64,000 nt of DNA, taken from contig NZ_JBIMSN010000020.1 of NCBI RefSeq assembly GCF_043944905.1, positions 1 to 64,000 of the forward strand, written 5' to 3'. Made by a program: the position numbers and the translations under genes. Below are positions 35,147 through 43,104 of the stretch, piece after piece. Each line of letters opens with the position of its first letter. The stretch's first letter is position 1. Under the pieces are notes generated by a model. It did no database searches. It saw only the letters and a program-made list of their open reading frames with translations, and was not told where the DNA came from. Origin of the DNA: Antrihabitans spumae (GTDB taxonomy: Bacteria; Actinomycetota; Actinomycetes; Mycobacteriales; Mycobacteriaceae).

Positions 35147-36921
35147 GCGGAGCGGATCCGCAGCAGGTCAGCAGAAGGGCGGTACTCGCCGGGACTGCGG
35201 CAACCGGACTCGGGTTGTTGCTGCCCACAGGGCGTGCCGCCGCCGCACCGGGGTCGACAGGTGGGGTGGGTCGGGTCGCGGTGTTCGGCGCAGGCATCGC
35301 GGGCTTGACCACTGCCCACGAGCTGGCCGAGCGCGGCTACCGCGTGACAGTCTACGAACGGACGGACGAGTTCGGCGGCAAAGCACGAAGTATGGAAGTG
35401 CCCGACACCGGGAGAGACGGTCGAAGGCCGCTGCCCGGCGAGCACGGGCTACGGATCTTCCAGGGCTTCCTCAATCATGTGCCCGACACCATGCGCCGAA
35501 TTCCGTACGGCACGAACGTGAACGGCGTATGGGACAACTTGCTGGCCACCTCGTCGGTGCAGCTGTCCTGGATGGGACGCGACGACGCGACGGTGCCGGT
35601 CCCATATCTGTCGAAGGACACCCGCCTGCTCGATCCGGTCACGATGGCATCGGCGCTCGCACAATTGCTTGGACTCGGGTCGACGGTGCCCGCCGAATTC
35701 GTCGGCTTCGTCGCGCGCATCTGGGTCTACCTAACCAGCTCGGAGGCCCGGCGACTCGGGCAGTGGGAGCACGTCACCTGGCGGGAATACGTTCACGCCG
35801 AAGGTAAACCGCGCGCGTATCAGGATCTCGCATCGCGGTTTCCACCGCAGATCTTCGGATCCGACGAATACTTCGCGAGTTCGCGGACCGTCGCGCGGTG
35901 GGTCGTCGGATTTATGCTCAACCTGCTCGGACGCGGCGCCGAGGGTCCACCCGACCGGGTGCTCGACGGCCCGACAAACGAAGCCTGGATCCATCCGTGG
36001 GTCGAACATCTGCGCTCCCTCGGCGTCGAGTTTCGAATGAAGACTTCCGTCGAGGCACTCGATATCGCCGGCGGCCGCGTGGTCGGCGCCGCCGTGCACG
36101 GCGCGGACGACGGCACGACCCGAGTGGAGGCGGACTACTACGTGTCGGCCATACCCGCCGACCGGGTGCAGAAACTGTGGTCGGCCGATGTTCTCGCGGC
36201 CGATCCCGACCTCGGGCGCATGAGCCGACTGAAGTTCGCATGGGAGTGCGGCATTCAGTTCTTCCTGCGCAATCGGAATACCTTCAGTCCGGGGCACATC
36301 GGGTTTCTCGATTCGCCGTGGGGGTTGGGAGCGCTGCATCAGGCGCAGTTCTGGCCGCACCGCGACCTCGCCCGTGACTACGGCGACGGCCAGGTCAACG
36401 ACGTGCTGTCGCTCAACATTTCCGACTGGCGGTCACCGGGGATCGTGTATGGAAAGCCTGCTGCTGAATGTTCGAGGGAGGAAATTGCGCGGGACGTCTT
36501 CGAGCAGGTGAAGGCCCACCTGAACCAAGGCGATCGAATTCTGTTGCGCGACAGCGATCTGCACTCGTGGCATCTCGACCCGGCCATCGTCTTCGATGGT
36601 AGGCAACTCACCAACGAGACGCCGATGTTGCTCAATTCCGTTGGCTCGTGGGAGCTTCGGCCCAACTCACGCACGGCCGTTCCGAACCTGCTGCTCGCCG
36701 GTGACTATGTCAAGACCAATGCGGACGCTCGCTCGATGGAGGGGGCAAACGAATCGGCCCGAGTCGCTGTCAACGCGATTCTCGACGCGTCGGGGTCGGA
36801 CGCGCCACGTGCGCACATCTGGCCCGACTACCACCCTCCGGAACTCGAACCGCTACGCCGAATCGACGAGGACAGGTTCCGTGCCGGACTCCCCAACCAG
36901 TTCGACGTTCTTCCGGGATGA
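35143..36921 (+). CDS. FAD-dependent desaturase/dehydroxylase-like oxidoreductase with Tat-like leader
   Basis: 592 residues; ATG overlaps the previous stop. The N-terminus SRRAVLAGTAATGLGLLLP followed by a small-residue stretch looks like a twin-arginine signal (about 1-35). The FAD motif VAVFGAGIAGLTTAHELAERG follows near 46, with VTVYERTDEFGGKARS. The C-terminus has NLLLAGDYVKTNADARSMEGANESA, as in phytoene desaturase, HpnE and related amine-oxidase-fold proteins. This group removes hydrogen or a hydroxyl from hydrophobic polyenes or isoprenoids. In this cluster the prenyl chain or acyl chain could be the target. Export would be unusual for the pathway, so the leader may act as a membrane anchor. 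Confidence 0.82.
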   Translation: MSGADPQQVSRRAVLAGTAATGLGLLLPTGRAAAAPGSTGGVGRVAVFGAGIAGLTTAHELAERGYRVTVYERTDEFGGKARSMEVPDTGRDGRRPLPGEHGLRIFQGFLNHVPDTMRRIPYGTNVNGVWDNLLATSSVQLSWMGRDDATVPVPYLSKDTRLLDPVTMASALAQLLGLGSTVPAEFVGFVARIWVYLTSSEARRLGQWEHVTWREYVHAEGKPRAYQDLASRFPPQIFGSDEYFASSRTVARWVVGFMLNLLGRGAEGPPDRVLDGPTNEAWIHPWVEHLRSLGVEFRMKTSVEALDIAGGRVVGAAVHGADDGTTRVEADYYVSAIPADRVQKLWSADVLAADPDLGRMSRLKFAWECGIQFFLRNRNTFSPGHIGFLDSPWGLGALHQAQFWPHRDLARDYGDGQVNDVLSLNISDWRSPGIVYGKPAAECSREEIARDVFEQVKAHLNQGDRILLRDSDLHSWHLDPAIVFDGRQLTNETPMLLNSVGSWELRPNSRTAVPNLLLAGDYVKTNADARSMEGANESARVAVNAILDASGSDAPRAHIWPDYHPPELEPLRRIDEDRFRAGLPNQFDVLPG

Positions 36922-36958
36922 GCATCTCGAATTCGACCACCTGAAAGGCTCAAACACG

Positions 36959-37645
36959 ATGTACGACTACACGAAGTCACTCGAGCGCAGCAAGTTCAGC
37001 CGCGAACGCAATTCGGGCGACAACGAGATCGTCGTCGGCGGTGACGAGTGGACCCTGCTCGAAGATGTCTTCTCGCCGGCAGACACGAGGTCGACCCTTG
37101 CGCACATCGACCTTCTGGACTTCACGGAGGGCGAGACCTTTCTCGAAATCGGTTCCGGTATCGGCATGATCGCCGTCAAAGCGGCACTCGGTGGTTGCCG
37201 CTCGGTCGTTGCGACGGACATCAACCCCGCTGCGGTCGCGAACACCGAACGCAACGTACGACGTTTCGGGGTGGCGGACCGAGTCACCACCGTGCACAGC
37301 GATCTCTTCGATGGTCTGTCTCCCGACCTTCGCTTCGACACGATCTACTGGCACTCCAACAATGTCTGGGCACCGCCGACGCTTGCGTTGCAGAGTGTTC
37401 ACGAACTCGCCTATGTCGACCCCGGTTATGCCGCGCATCGCAGATTCCTCAGGGAAGCAAGGAATTTCGTGTCCGATCGCGGACGGGTGCTGCTTGCGCT
37501 CAGCAGTCGCGCTGGGCGGCGTGAGCTGGAAGACCTGGCCGCGCAGGAGGGCGCGAAGTTTGTCGACGTGCGGTCGAAAACGGTCGACGAGCCGGAGGGC
37601 GCGGTCAGCTACGACCTGATCGAGGTCGTCACGGCATCGAACTGA
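36959..37645 (+). CDS. SAM-dependent methyltransferase (PrmC/HemK-like fold)
   Basis: 228 residues. Motif I is FLEIGSGIGMIAVKAAL (about 62-78), followed by the acidic VVATDINPAAVANTERN and DRVTTVHSDLFDGL. Where PrmC-type N-methyltransferases have NPPY, this protein has YWHSNNVW, so the amide-binding motif is absent and a small-molecule O- or N-methyl transfer is more likely. The start ATG at 36959 is about ten bases after GAAAGG. It lies 37 bases after the FAD gene in the same array and would be a tailoring enzyme, for example at the phenol or amine of 3-hydroxyanthranilate. Confidence 0.82.
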   Translation: MYDYTKSLERSKFSRERNSGDNEIVVGGDEWTLLEDVFSPADTRSTLAHIDLLDFTEGETFLEIGSGIGMIAVKAALGGCRSVVATDINPAAVANTERNVRRFGVADRVTTVHSDLFDGLSPDLRFDTIYWHSNNVWAPPTLALQSVHELAYVDPGYAAHRRFLREARNFVSDRGRVLLALSSRAGRRELEDLAAQEGAKFVDVRSKTVDEPEGAVSYDLIEVVTASN

Positions 37646-37696
37646 GGAACAGACCTACCGCCGGCACCCGGCGACATTCGAGAACGGAGCACTGCA

Positions 37697-38194
37697 ATGA
37701 CACGACCGACCAAAAGTCCACCGCGCTTCGATCGCGCAAAACTCGAAGAATGGGTGCTGCGCAGTTACGACTGGTGGCGGCACCCGGGATCGTTCGAACC
37801 AGGTCCGGCCGTTGCTGCCGGAACCCTGGCAAGCCTCGCCCGACACAAGTATGGACTGCTGATCACCTTCAGGAAGAACGGTGAAGCGGTGCCGTCGCCG
37901 ATGTGGTTCGCACTGCACGATGGGCGGGCGATCATCCGGACAGGACTCGATTCCTACAAGGTCAAGCGAATTCTCAACAACCCCGACGTGGTCATCGCGG
38001 CGTGCACGATGCGAGGCAAACCGATCGGTCAGGCGTTGGCGGCGACAGCGCGAATCATGGAGCCATCGGAGAACGTCGCAGCCGAAGCCCTCCTCGTCTC
38101 CCGCTACAGTCTCGGGCGCAAGATCTACGACCGGACCGTTGCAAAGGTGTACGCGGACGCGGCGTACATCGAGGTGAGTCCGGTGTCCGCATGA
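37697..38194 (+). CDS. PPOX-class (F420- or FMN-binding split-barrel) protein
   Basis: 165 residues of the pyridoxamine-5'-phosphate-oxidase-like split barrel. Typical blocks are LARHKYGLLITFRKNGEAVPSPMWFAL, RAIIRTGLDSYKVKRILNNPDVVIAAC and QALAATARIMEP, the arrangement seen in actinobacterial F420-dependent reductases. Such enzymes reduce double bonds or quinones with F420H2, or act as FMN oxidases. PhzG of phenazine pathways shares the fold, but there is no PhzF here. The next gene starts in its stop codon (ATGA). Confidence 0.8.
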   Translation: MTRPTKSPPRFDRAKLEEWVLRSYDWWRHPGSFEPGPAVAAGTLASLARHKYGLLITFRKNGEAVPSPMWFALHDGRAIIRTGLDSYKVKRILNNPDVVIAACTMRGKPIGQALAATARIMEPSENVAAEALLVSRYSLGRKIYDRTVAKVYADAAYIEVSPVSA

Positions 38195-38679
38195 CGACAC
38201 CGACGCGGGTATTCGATGCACACACAACGCAATTCATTGCGGTGCCGCCCGAGGTCGTCCTCGACTTCGTCATGGACATCGAGCGATACGCCGAGATCGA
38301 CGAGAAGATTCGACCGGTCCTGTGGGTGCGGCGCGAGCGCAACCTCACCGAATTCGCCTTCCGGCCGCGGCTCGGTGGCCTACGTGGCACGAAAATGGTT
38401 GCCCAAGAGCGACTTACACCCGGCGAACGCGTGGACATAGTGATGTCACCCGCGCCACACAATCGGCTGATCCGAGTGGTGACGCATTACGAGGGGAGTT
38501 TCGAATGCACCCCTGTGCCCGGCGGTACCGAAGTACTGAGGTCGGAGCGCTTTGCGATTCGCACGCCGTTCCGCTGGTTCATGGAACCGTTTCTGCGGCG
38601 AACGATGCCGCGGTTGGTACGTGAAGAGCTGCAGTTGGCCAAGGACAAGCTCGAGCGAGAGCATTCGCAGGCACGCTGA
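38191..38679 (+). CDS. SRPBCC (START/Bet v1-like) family protein
   Basis: 162 residues, start overlapping the PPOX stop. VFDAHTTQFIAVPPEVVLDFVMDIERYAEIDEKIR is a standard SRPBCC opening. Central strands include RLIRVVTHYEGSFEC and GGTEVLRSERFAI, and a long amphipathic helix ends the protein. It is related in fold but not closely to the SRPBCC protein at 25828-26376. Possible roles are cyclase, aromatase, or binding of a hydrophobic intermediate between the PPOX enzyme and the P450. No catalytic residue can be named. Confidence 0.8.
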   Translation: MTTPTRVFDAHTTQFIAVPPEVVLDFVMDIERYAEIDEKIRPVLWVRRERNLTEFAFRPRLGGLRGTKMVAQERLTPGERVDIVMSPAPHNRLIRVVTHYEGSFECTPVPGGTEVLRSERFAIRTPFRWFMEPFLRRTMPRLVREELQLAKDKLEREHSQAR

Positions 38680-38714
38680 ACAGAACAACCCGCTACGACG
38701 TCAGGATTGAAGCG

Positions 38715-40043
38715 ATGAAATTGGCCGGGCCACGTTGGCCGTGGGAGTTCGTGCGAGACGCGCGCTCGATGGCGACCTCACCTACCGACGGACTGATGGA
38801 CGTCCACACTCGGTACGGGCCGATCGCACGAGTCGGTTTCGGTCCGTTCAAGTACATCGCGATGCTCGGGCCGGAAGCCAATCGTTTCGTGCTGTCCGAC
38901 GGAATCGACTCGCTCCGGTATCGCGAAGCCATGTCGATCCTGATTCCGGTCGACGGTGAGACGGCGATGATCGTCAGCGACGGCGAGGAGCATCGTCGGC
39001 GACGGCACGCAGTGCAGGCAGCGTTTGCCGCCAAGCGAATTCACGCCTATCTCGACGTGATGATCGACGAGTTCGGCAGGGAATTCCGGACCTGGCAGGC
39101 GGGCACGACGATCAACGCCCTGGAGGCGCTGCGACGCCCGATCCGAAGTACGACGGTCCGCTGCCTGTTCGGTGATGCCATGGATACCGCAGGCGAACTC
39201 GGACGATCCCTCGACATCACGATTGCATTCGTCAATCAGCCGATGTGGAACCAGTACAAGATCGACTTGCCGTGGACGCGTTGGCACCGCGCAAAACAGG
39301 CTCGGAGTCGCACGGACGCCATCGTCAACGCTGAGATCACCAGACGACGCGCGCAGACAGGCAGAGCATCGAACGACGTGCTCGATGCCTTGCTGGAGGC
39401 CGAAAACGAAGCGGGCCAACCAGCTTTGACCGACATCGAGATCCGAGATCAGGTCGTCAGTCTCGTTGCAGCGTCCTACGACACGATCAGCAGCGCGTCT
39501 GTGTGGGCGCTGCACGAGCTGATGTCGAGCAGTTCTGTTCGCGAGGCAGCACTGTCGGAAATCGACAGGGTCGTCGGTGCGCAACGATTGACGATCGAAC
39601 TACTCACGCAAATGCCGTACCTGGACGCGATAGTCAACGAAACGCTGCGCCTGTGGCCACCCACTGCTATCAGTGCCCGAAAGGTGGTGGATGCCTTCGA
39701 CTTTGCCGGTTCGACGGTTCCGGCGGGCACGATGATCCTCTATTCGCCGTACGTCACACACCGGCTTGCCGATGTGTGGGACGAACCCGAGGTATTTCGA
39801 CCGGAGCGGTGGTTCGAAGCGAAGCCGGATCCCTATGCGTACGTGCCGTTCGGCGGCGGATTCAGGCGTTGCATCGGCTTCATCTTCGCGGTGCAACAAC
39901 TGAAGGTGCTGCTGGTCGAACTGCTCCGTACGGTCGCGATCACCCCGGACTACGATGCACTCACGCCAGTGGGAATACCCGCGCTGCATCCGAAAGGGGG
40001 TCTGCCGGTGCGAGTTTCGCGAGTGCTGCGGCCGGTGAGCTAG
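38715..40043 (+). CDS. Cytochrome P450
   Basis: 442 residues, full length. The heme-thiolate loop is FGGGFRRCIGF with C386. The K-helix ExxR is E309-T-L-R312 (NETLRLWPP). The I-helix reads LVAASYDTISSA, where the usual acid-alcohol pair is D-T. Meander FRPERWFEAKPDPYAYVPFG is present. It is the last gene of the rightward array, and its stop codon is one base from the stop of a convergent epimerase. Hydroxylation or oxidative coupling of the cluster product is likely. Electrons must come from ferredoxin and reductase encoded elsewhere. Confidence 0.93.
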   Translation: MKLAGPRWPWEFVRDARSMATSPTDGLMDVHTRYGPIARVGFGPFKYIAMLGPEANRFVLSDGIDSLRYREAMSILIPVDGETAMIVSDGEEHRRRRHAVQAAFAAKRIHAYLDVMIDEFGREFRTWQAGTTINALEALRRPIRSTTVRCLFGDAMDTAGELGRSLDITIAFVNQPMWNQYKIDLPWTRWHRAKQARSRTDAIVNAEITRRRAQTGRASNDVLDALLEAENEAGQPALTDIEIRDQVVSLVAASYDTISSASVWALHELMSSSSVREAALSEIDRVVGAQRLTIELLTQMPYLDAIVNETLRLWPPTAISARKVVDAFDFAGSTVPAGTMILYSPYVTHRLADVWDEPEVFRPERWFEAKPDPYAYVPFGGGFRRCIGFIFAVQQLKVLLVELLRTVAITPDYDALTPVGIPALHPKGGLPVRVSRVLRPVS

Positions 40044-40044
40044 G

Positions 40045-40977
40045 TCAGGTCAGCGCTGCTACACCCTCGCGGAACGTCGGTTTCGACGGCGTCCAGCCGA
40101 GGTCTGCCTTGGCCTTGGCATTGGACACGCGCATCGACGTGTCGATCATCTGCTCGGCGAAGAACGGCGTCGACATTCTCAGCATGAACTGGGGGAGACG
40201 CAGCGGCCGTGGTGCGCCTATGGCCGACGCCATCGCGTCGAAGACGTCGCCCCACGTCGCTGGTTCGTCGTCGACGATGTTGTACGCCGCCCCGCCCCGC
40301 CCGTGCTCGAGCGCGGCCACCGTCGCGGCCGCCGCGTCGTCGACGTAGATCCAACCGAACGTGCCACCCTCGCCGCGTGGAATGGGAAACATCCTGGTGC
40401 GCAGCATCTTCATGATTTTTCCCGAGGCGGGACCAGGGCCGTAGACGAAGCCGTAGCGGACCGCGACGCCATCGATGCCCGGCGCCGAAAACGCCTGCTC
40501 CTCAGCGGACCGGAACGCGGCCGTGGCGGGATCGGACTTCGTGCCGCGCGGTTCACCGAACGGCGCGTCCTCGGTGATGGTCGTTGTGCCGTGATCGACG
40601 AAGCCGTATCCGAAGATCATCGATTGCGTCACGAACTTCTTGGCGCCCGCCAACCGTGCGGCTTCGACGAGATTGCCTGTGCCGCTTGTACGTAGCTTGT
40701 TCGTGTCGGTGATGCCACGGCCGCGATAGTGGGTCGGCGGATGCTTCAGAGCTGTCGCCTCGTGAATCACGGCGTCTGCCGAGGTGCCGTCCAGTACCCG
40801 CAGCAGAGCGTCGCGGTCGAGCACGTCTGCAACGACCGCGTCGGCACCGAGTCCTCGGACTGCTTCGGCGCCGCCCTCGGTGCGGGAGATGCCGAGCACG
40901 TCGTGACCCGAATGTTTAAGTGCCGCAACCAAAGGCGTTCCGATTGTTCCGCTAGCGCCGGCGACGATGACCTTCAT
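40045..40977 (-). CDS. NAD(P)-dependent epimerase/dehydratase family protein
   Basis: 310 residues. The N-terminal Rossmann motif is VIVAGASGTIGTPLVAAL (3-20), and the protein reads like the extended atypical SDR group (ADAVIHEATALKHPP; KFVTQSMIFGYGF; AVRYGFVYGPG). The usual YxxxK is not obvious, since FRSAEEQAF occupies that place, as in several atypical SDRs. It converges on the P450 gene with one base between stop codons. There is no sign that it belongs to the biosynthetic array. The substrate is unknown. Confidence 0.83.
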   Translation of the reverse strand: MKVIVAGASGTIGTPLVAALKHSGHDVLGISRTEGGAEAVRGLGADAVVADVLDRDALLRVLDGTSADAVIHEATALKHPPTHYRGRGITDTNKLRTSGTGNLVEAARLAGAKKFVTQSMIFGYGFVDHGTTTITEDAPFGEPRGTKSDPATAAFRSAEEQAFSAPGIDGVAVRYGFVYGPGPASGKIMKMLRTRMFPIPRGEGGTFGWIYVDDAAAATVAALEHGRGGAAYNIVDDEPATWGDVFDAMASAIGAPRPLRLPQFMLRMSTPFFAEQMIDTSMRVSNAKAKADLGWTPSKPTFREGVAALT

Positions 40978-41040
40978 GAACTCTCCTGACCCCGTAGGCG
41001 TTCATTCCTTGGCCCGACCCTACCGCAGGCAGCTACGCCG

Positions 41041-41086
41041 CTCGTGAGTCTTTTCGGTGGTTCTGCCCTCCAAAAGGACTCACGAG
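41041..41086. repeat. Dispersed hairpin element, copy 1 (also acts as a terminator candidate)
   Basis: A 10-bp perfect stem, CTCGTGAGTC at 41041-41050 with GACTCACGAG at 41077-41086, extends into TTTT/AAAA with one bulge. It includes the stop codon of the minus-strand acyltransferase gene. A very similar element occurs at 60607-60650 after gltD. Sharing of stem and inner sequence at two unrelated gene ends suggests a small dispersed repeat. Confidence 0.65.
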
Positions 41087-41697
41087 CCGCGGAGCGGCCT
41101 CGATTTTGCGAAGAGCGCAATTCGGCGGTCAGGGCGGACATCGAACTCGCCGAGATCCTCGTAGCCACGCTTGGTCAGTGCCTTGCGCATGGGCATATTG
41201 CGGTAGTCGGGGTCGACGACGATGCGGGTGCACAGGGGTTCCAGCGCCCAGATCCGTTCCGCGAGATCGGCCATCCACTCGCTTACGATGCCTTTGCCGA
41301 GCAACGTCGTGTCTGCGGTCGCGATGTGGAAACCCATGTCCCACGGGTCGGAGTTGTAGATGGCACCGCATTCGTCCTTTGCCGCGCGGTACAACTCCAC
41401 GTACGCGATCTCGTTGCCGTCGTAGCTGAGAATGCATGGGCGAGAGTAGGTTCCGGCCAACCGCGCCTGGCTGTCGATGCGGTACTGCGCTGCCGACCAG
41501 GGCTGTTCCCAAGTTTCCGCCAGATGCGGGCGCGACATCCAGGACGCGATCAGCTCGGGATCGTCGGTGTCGGGGTCGACGAGTCGAAGGGCGAATGGGT
41601 CCGCGAAGGTGGGCACGCACGGTGCCGGTGCAGCACGTACAGCGGCGGGCACGTCGACCAGTTCACGTTTGAGGACGTGTGTTGTACCCAAGTTCAT
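41080..41697 (-). CDS. Siderophore-type lysine N-acyltransferase (MbtK/IucB-like GNAT)
   Basis: 205 residues. The opening FALRLVDPDTDDPELIASWMSRPHLAETWEQPW is characteristic of the AlcB/IucB/MbtK group that acylates the N6-hydroxylysine or hydroxyornithine of hydroxamate siderophores. YVELYRAAKDECGAIY, DWDMGFHIA-like DPWDMGFHIA and RIVVDPDYRNMPMRKALTKRGY also match. A well-conserved iron box lies at 41726-41744, 29 bases before the ATG, consistent with repression by IdeR when iron is plentiful. No NRPS or hydroxylase is adjacent, so the rest of the siderophore pathway must be elsewhere. Confidence 0.87.
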   Translation of the reverse strand: MNLGTTHVLKRELVDVPAAVRAAPAPCVPTFADPFALRLVDPDTDDPELIASWMSRPHLAETWEQPWSAAQYRIDSQARLAGTYSRPCILSYDGNEIAYVELYRAAKDECGAIYNSDPWDMGFHIATADTTLLGKGIVSEWMADLAERIWALEPLCTRIVVDPDYRNMPMRKALTKRGYEDLGEFDVRPDRRIALFAKSRPLRGS

Positions 41698-41725
41698 CGC
41701 GGGGAAGCTCCGATTCGATCTGGAC

Positions 41726-41744
41726 TAAGGACAGCCTATCTTAA
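41726..41744. promoter_or_regulatory. IdeR/DtxR-type iron box
   Basis: TAAGGACAGCCTATCTTAA matches most positions of the actinobacterial consensus TTAGGTTAGGCTAACCTAA. It lies directly upstream of the siderophore-type acyltransferase start at 41697. Iron-loaded IdeR binding here would repress transcription. Confidence 0.7.
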
Positions 41745-41782
41745 TCGATCGGGTGCGCCCGCGATGAACCGCGTCGGTCGAA

Positions 41783-42181
41783 TCAGGTGATCGTCACGTA
41801 CAGCTCGTATGTCGTATTCCCGCGAACCGATCCGACGTCGATCAGGTAGTCGCCGGATGCAGGCAACACGATCGTGGCGCTGACCTGCTCGAAGCGCAGC
41901 TCGTCGCCGTTCGGGCCGTAGACCGCGAACACGGCGTTGGCTTCGACGGAGGAGATATCGATCGTCATAGTCTGACCTGCGGATGCTTCGACGAGGAACG
42001 CGTTGGTGTCCCCGCGCACGATGGAGCCGGCGACGGACGCGCCGTTCGCGCCCGGAGCGAACTGAATACGGTCGAGCGTCGGCTGCGCGGCGGCGGTTCC
42101 AGTGCCGATCAACGCCAGCGCAGCGGCGAGCGCGACGAGGGCGAAGATGATGGGACGCAGTCTGATTCGGATTGTGGACAT
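41783..42181 (-). CDS. Small secreted protein with a pre-peptidase C-terminal-like beta domain
   Basis: 132 residues. A signal peptide is evident (RIRLRPIIFALVALAAALALIG, likely cleavage after TAAAQ). The mature ~100 residues are beta-rich: GDTNAFLVEASAGQTMTIDISS, then ANAVFAVYGPNGDEL and LPASGDYLIDVGSVRGNTTYELYV. This resembles PPC-like domains found at the ends of secreted proteases and in stand-alone envelope proteins. A GAGGA site precedes the ATG. No enzymatic motif is seen. Confidence 0.75.
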   Translation of the reverse strand: MSTIRIRLRPIIFALVALAAALALIGTGTAAAQPTLDRIQFAPGANGASVAGSIVRGDTNAFLVEASAGQTMTIDISSVEANAVFAVYGPNGDELRFEQVSATIVLPASGDYLIDVGSVRGNTTYELYVTIT

Positions 42182-42344
42182 GGGAGTTCCTCTTGGGTCG
42201 ACGGCTGTTCGGTCAGGTCGGGGGTTGTGCGATCAAGCTTCCGTTTCCGTCCTGTCCGACGTCTTATCGTCCGCTGAAACACCAGTTCAGGTGCCGGTTT
42301 CGTCCATATTGAAAGTCGCGCCCGCACTCGCTATCGTTCGCGCC

Positions 42345-43094
42345 ATGACGTTTACTAAGGCTGCACTAACTTCCTGCCTCACGGTTGCGGTTGTCGGGTG
42401 CGCAACGGCACTCGCCGCGCCCGTCGCTACCGCTGCGCCCGAGGGTCAACGAATCGTGCTGCTCGTCCCCGGCCAGGAGCCAGTGCCCGGCACAACGTCG
42501 CTCGACCAGTACAATGGCCTCGACGCCAAACTCACCGCGCTCGGCTACACCGTCTATCCGGTGCCGACGGGCGGGCTCGATCTCGTGAAGGAAAGCCAGC
42601 AGATCAAGGCCGCTGCCGACCGTGCGACGGCGGGCGTCGAGGTCGAATCACTGTCGATCGTCGCGCACAGCTACGGCGGCCTCAACTCCCGGAACTACAT
42701 CAAAAATCTGGGTGGGGCCGATGTCGTCGACAACTACATCGCCATCGGGTCACCGCAGTACGGGACGCCGGGTGGATGCCTTCAGTTGCCCGGCTTCGGT
42801 TTCGATGGCTGCCCGTTCACGCAGTTCATGGCCGACCTCAACAAAGGTGACGACACCCCTGGCGCGACGAAGTTTTACTCCATTCGCAGTGCGGAGGAGT
42901 TCGCGGACGGTCGCCTCGACGGCGGACAGTGCCGCGTCACCCCGATCCCCAACTTGGCGCACATCGTCGAACCGTCGGACGAGCGTGTGCAGAACGCAGT
43001 TGTCACCGCGCTCGACGGAACGTGCGACGGGCAGTTCGTCACCGATGCGGACGGCTCGATCACGTGGGACAAGACGGTCTTTCCAGCCAATTGA
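42345..43094 (+). CDS. Secreted triacylglycerol lipase-like alpha/beta hydrolase
   Basis: 249 residues from the ATG at 42345. A signal peptide ends near AATAAP. The nucleophile motif is AHSYGG (LSIVAHSYGGLNSRNYI), and YIAIGSPQYGTPGGC is typical of LipA/esterase-type bacterial lipases. The late histidine in NLAHIVEP probably completes the triad. Four cysteines may form disulfides. It would hydrolyse esters outside the cell. It diverges from the small secreted protein at 41783-42181 across a 160-base promoter gap. Confidence 0.87.
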   Translation: MTFTKAALTSCLTVAVVGCATALAAPVATAAPEGQRIVLLVPGQEPVPGTTSLDQYNGLDAKLTALGYTVYPVPTGGLDLVKESQQIKAAADRATAGVEVESLSIVAHSYGGLNSRNYIKNLGGADVVDNYIAIGSPQYGTPGGCLQLPGFGFDGCPFTQFMADLNKGDDTPGATKFYSIRSAEEFADGRLDGGQCRVTPIPNLAHIVEPSDERVQNAVVTALDGTCDGQFVTDADGSITWDKTVFPAN

Positions 43095-43104
43095 GGCCAC
43101 GAAA

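Noticed and set aside
27950..38194. A complete phenazine gene cluster (PhzE- and PhzD-type genes plus a PPOX protein resembling PhzG).
   Set aside because: No PhzF isomerase, PhzA/B or PhzC is present, and a DhbA-type dehydrogenase sits where PhzF would be needed. The PPOX protein looks like the F420-type group rather than PhzG.
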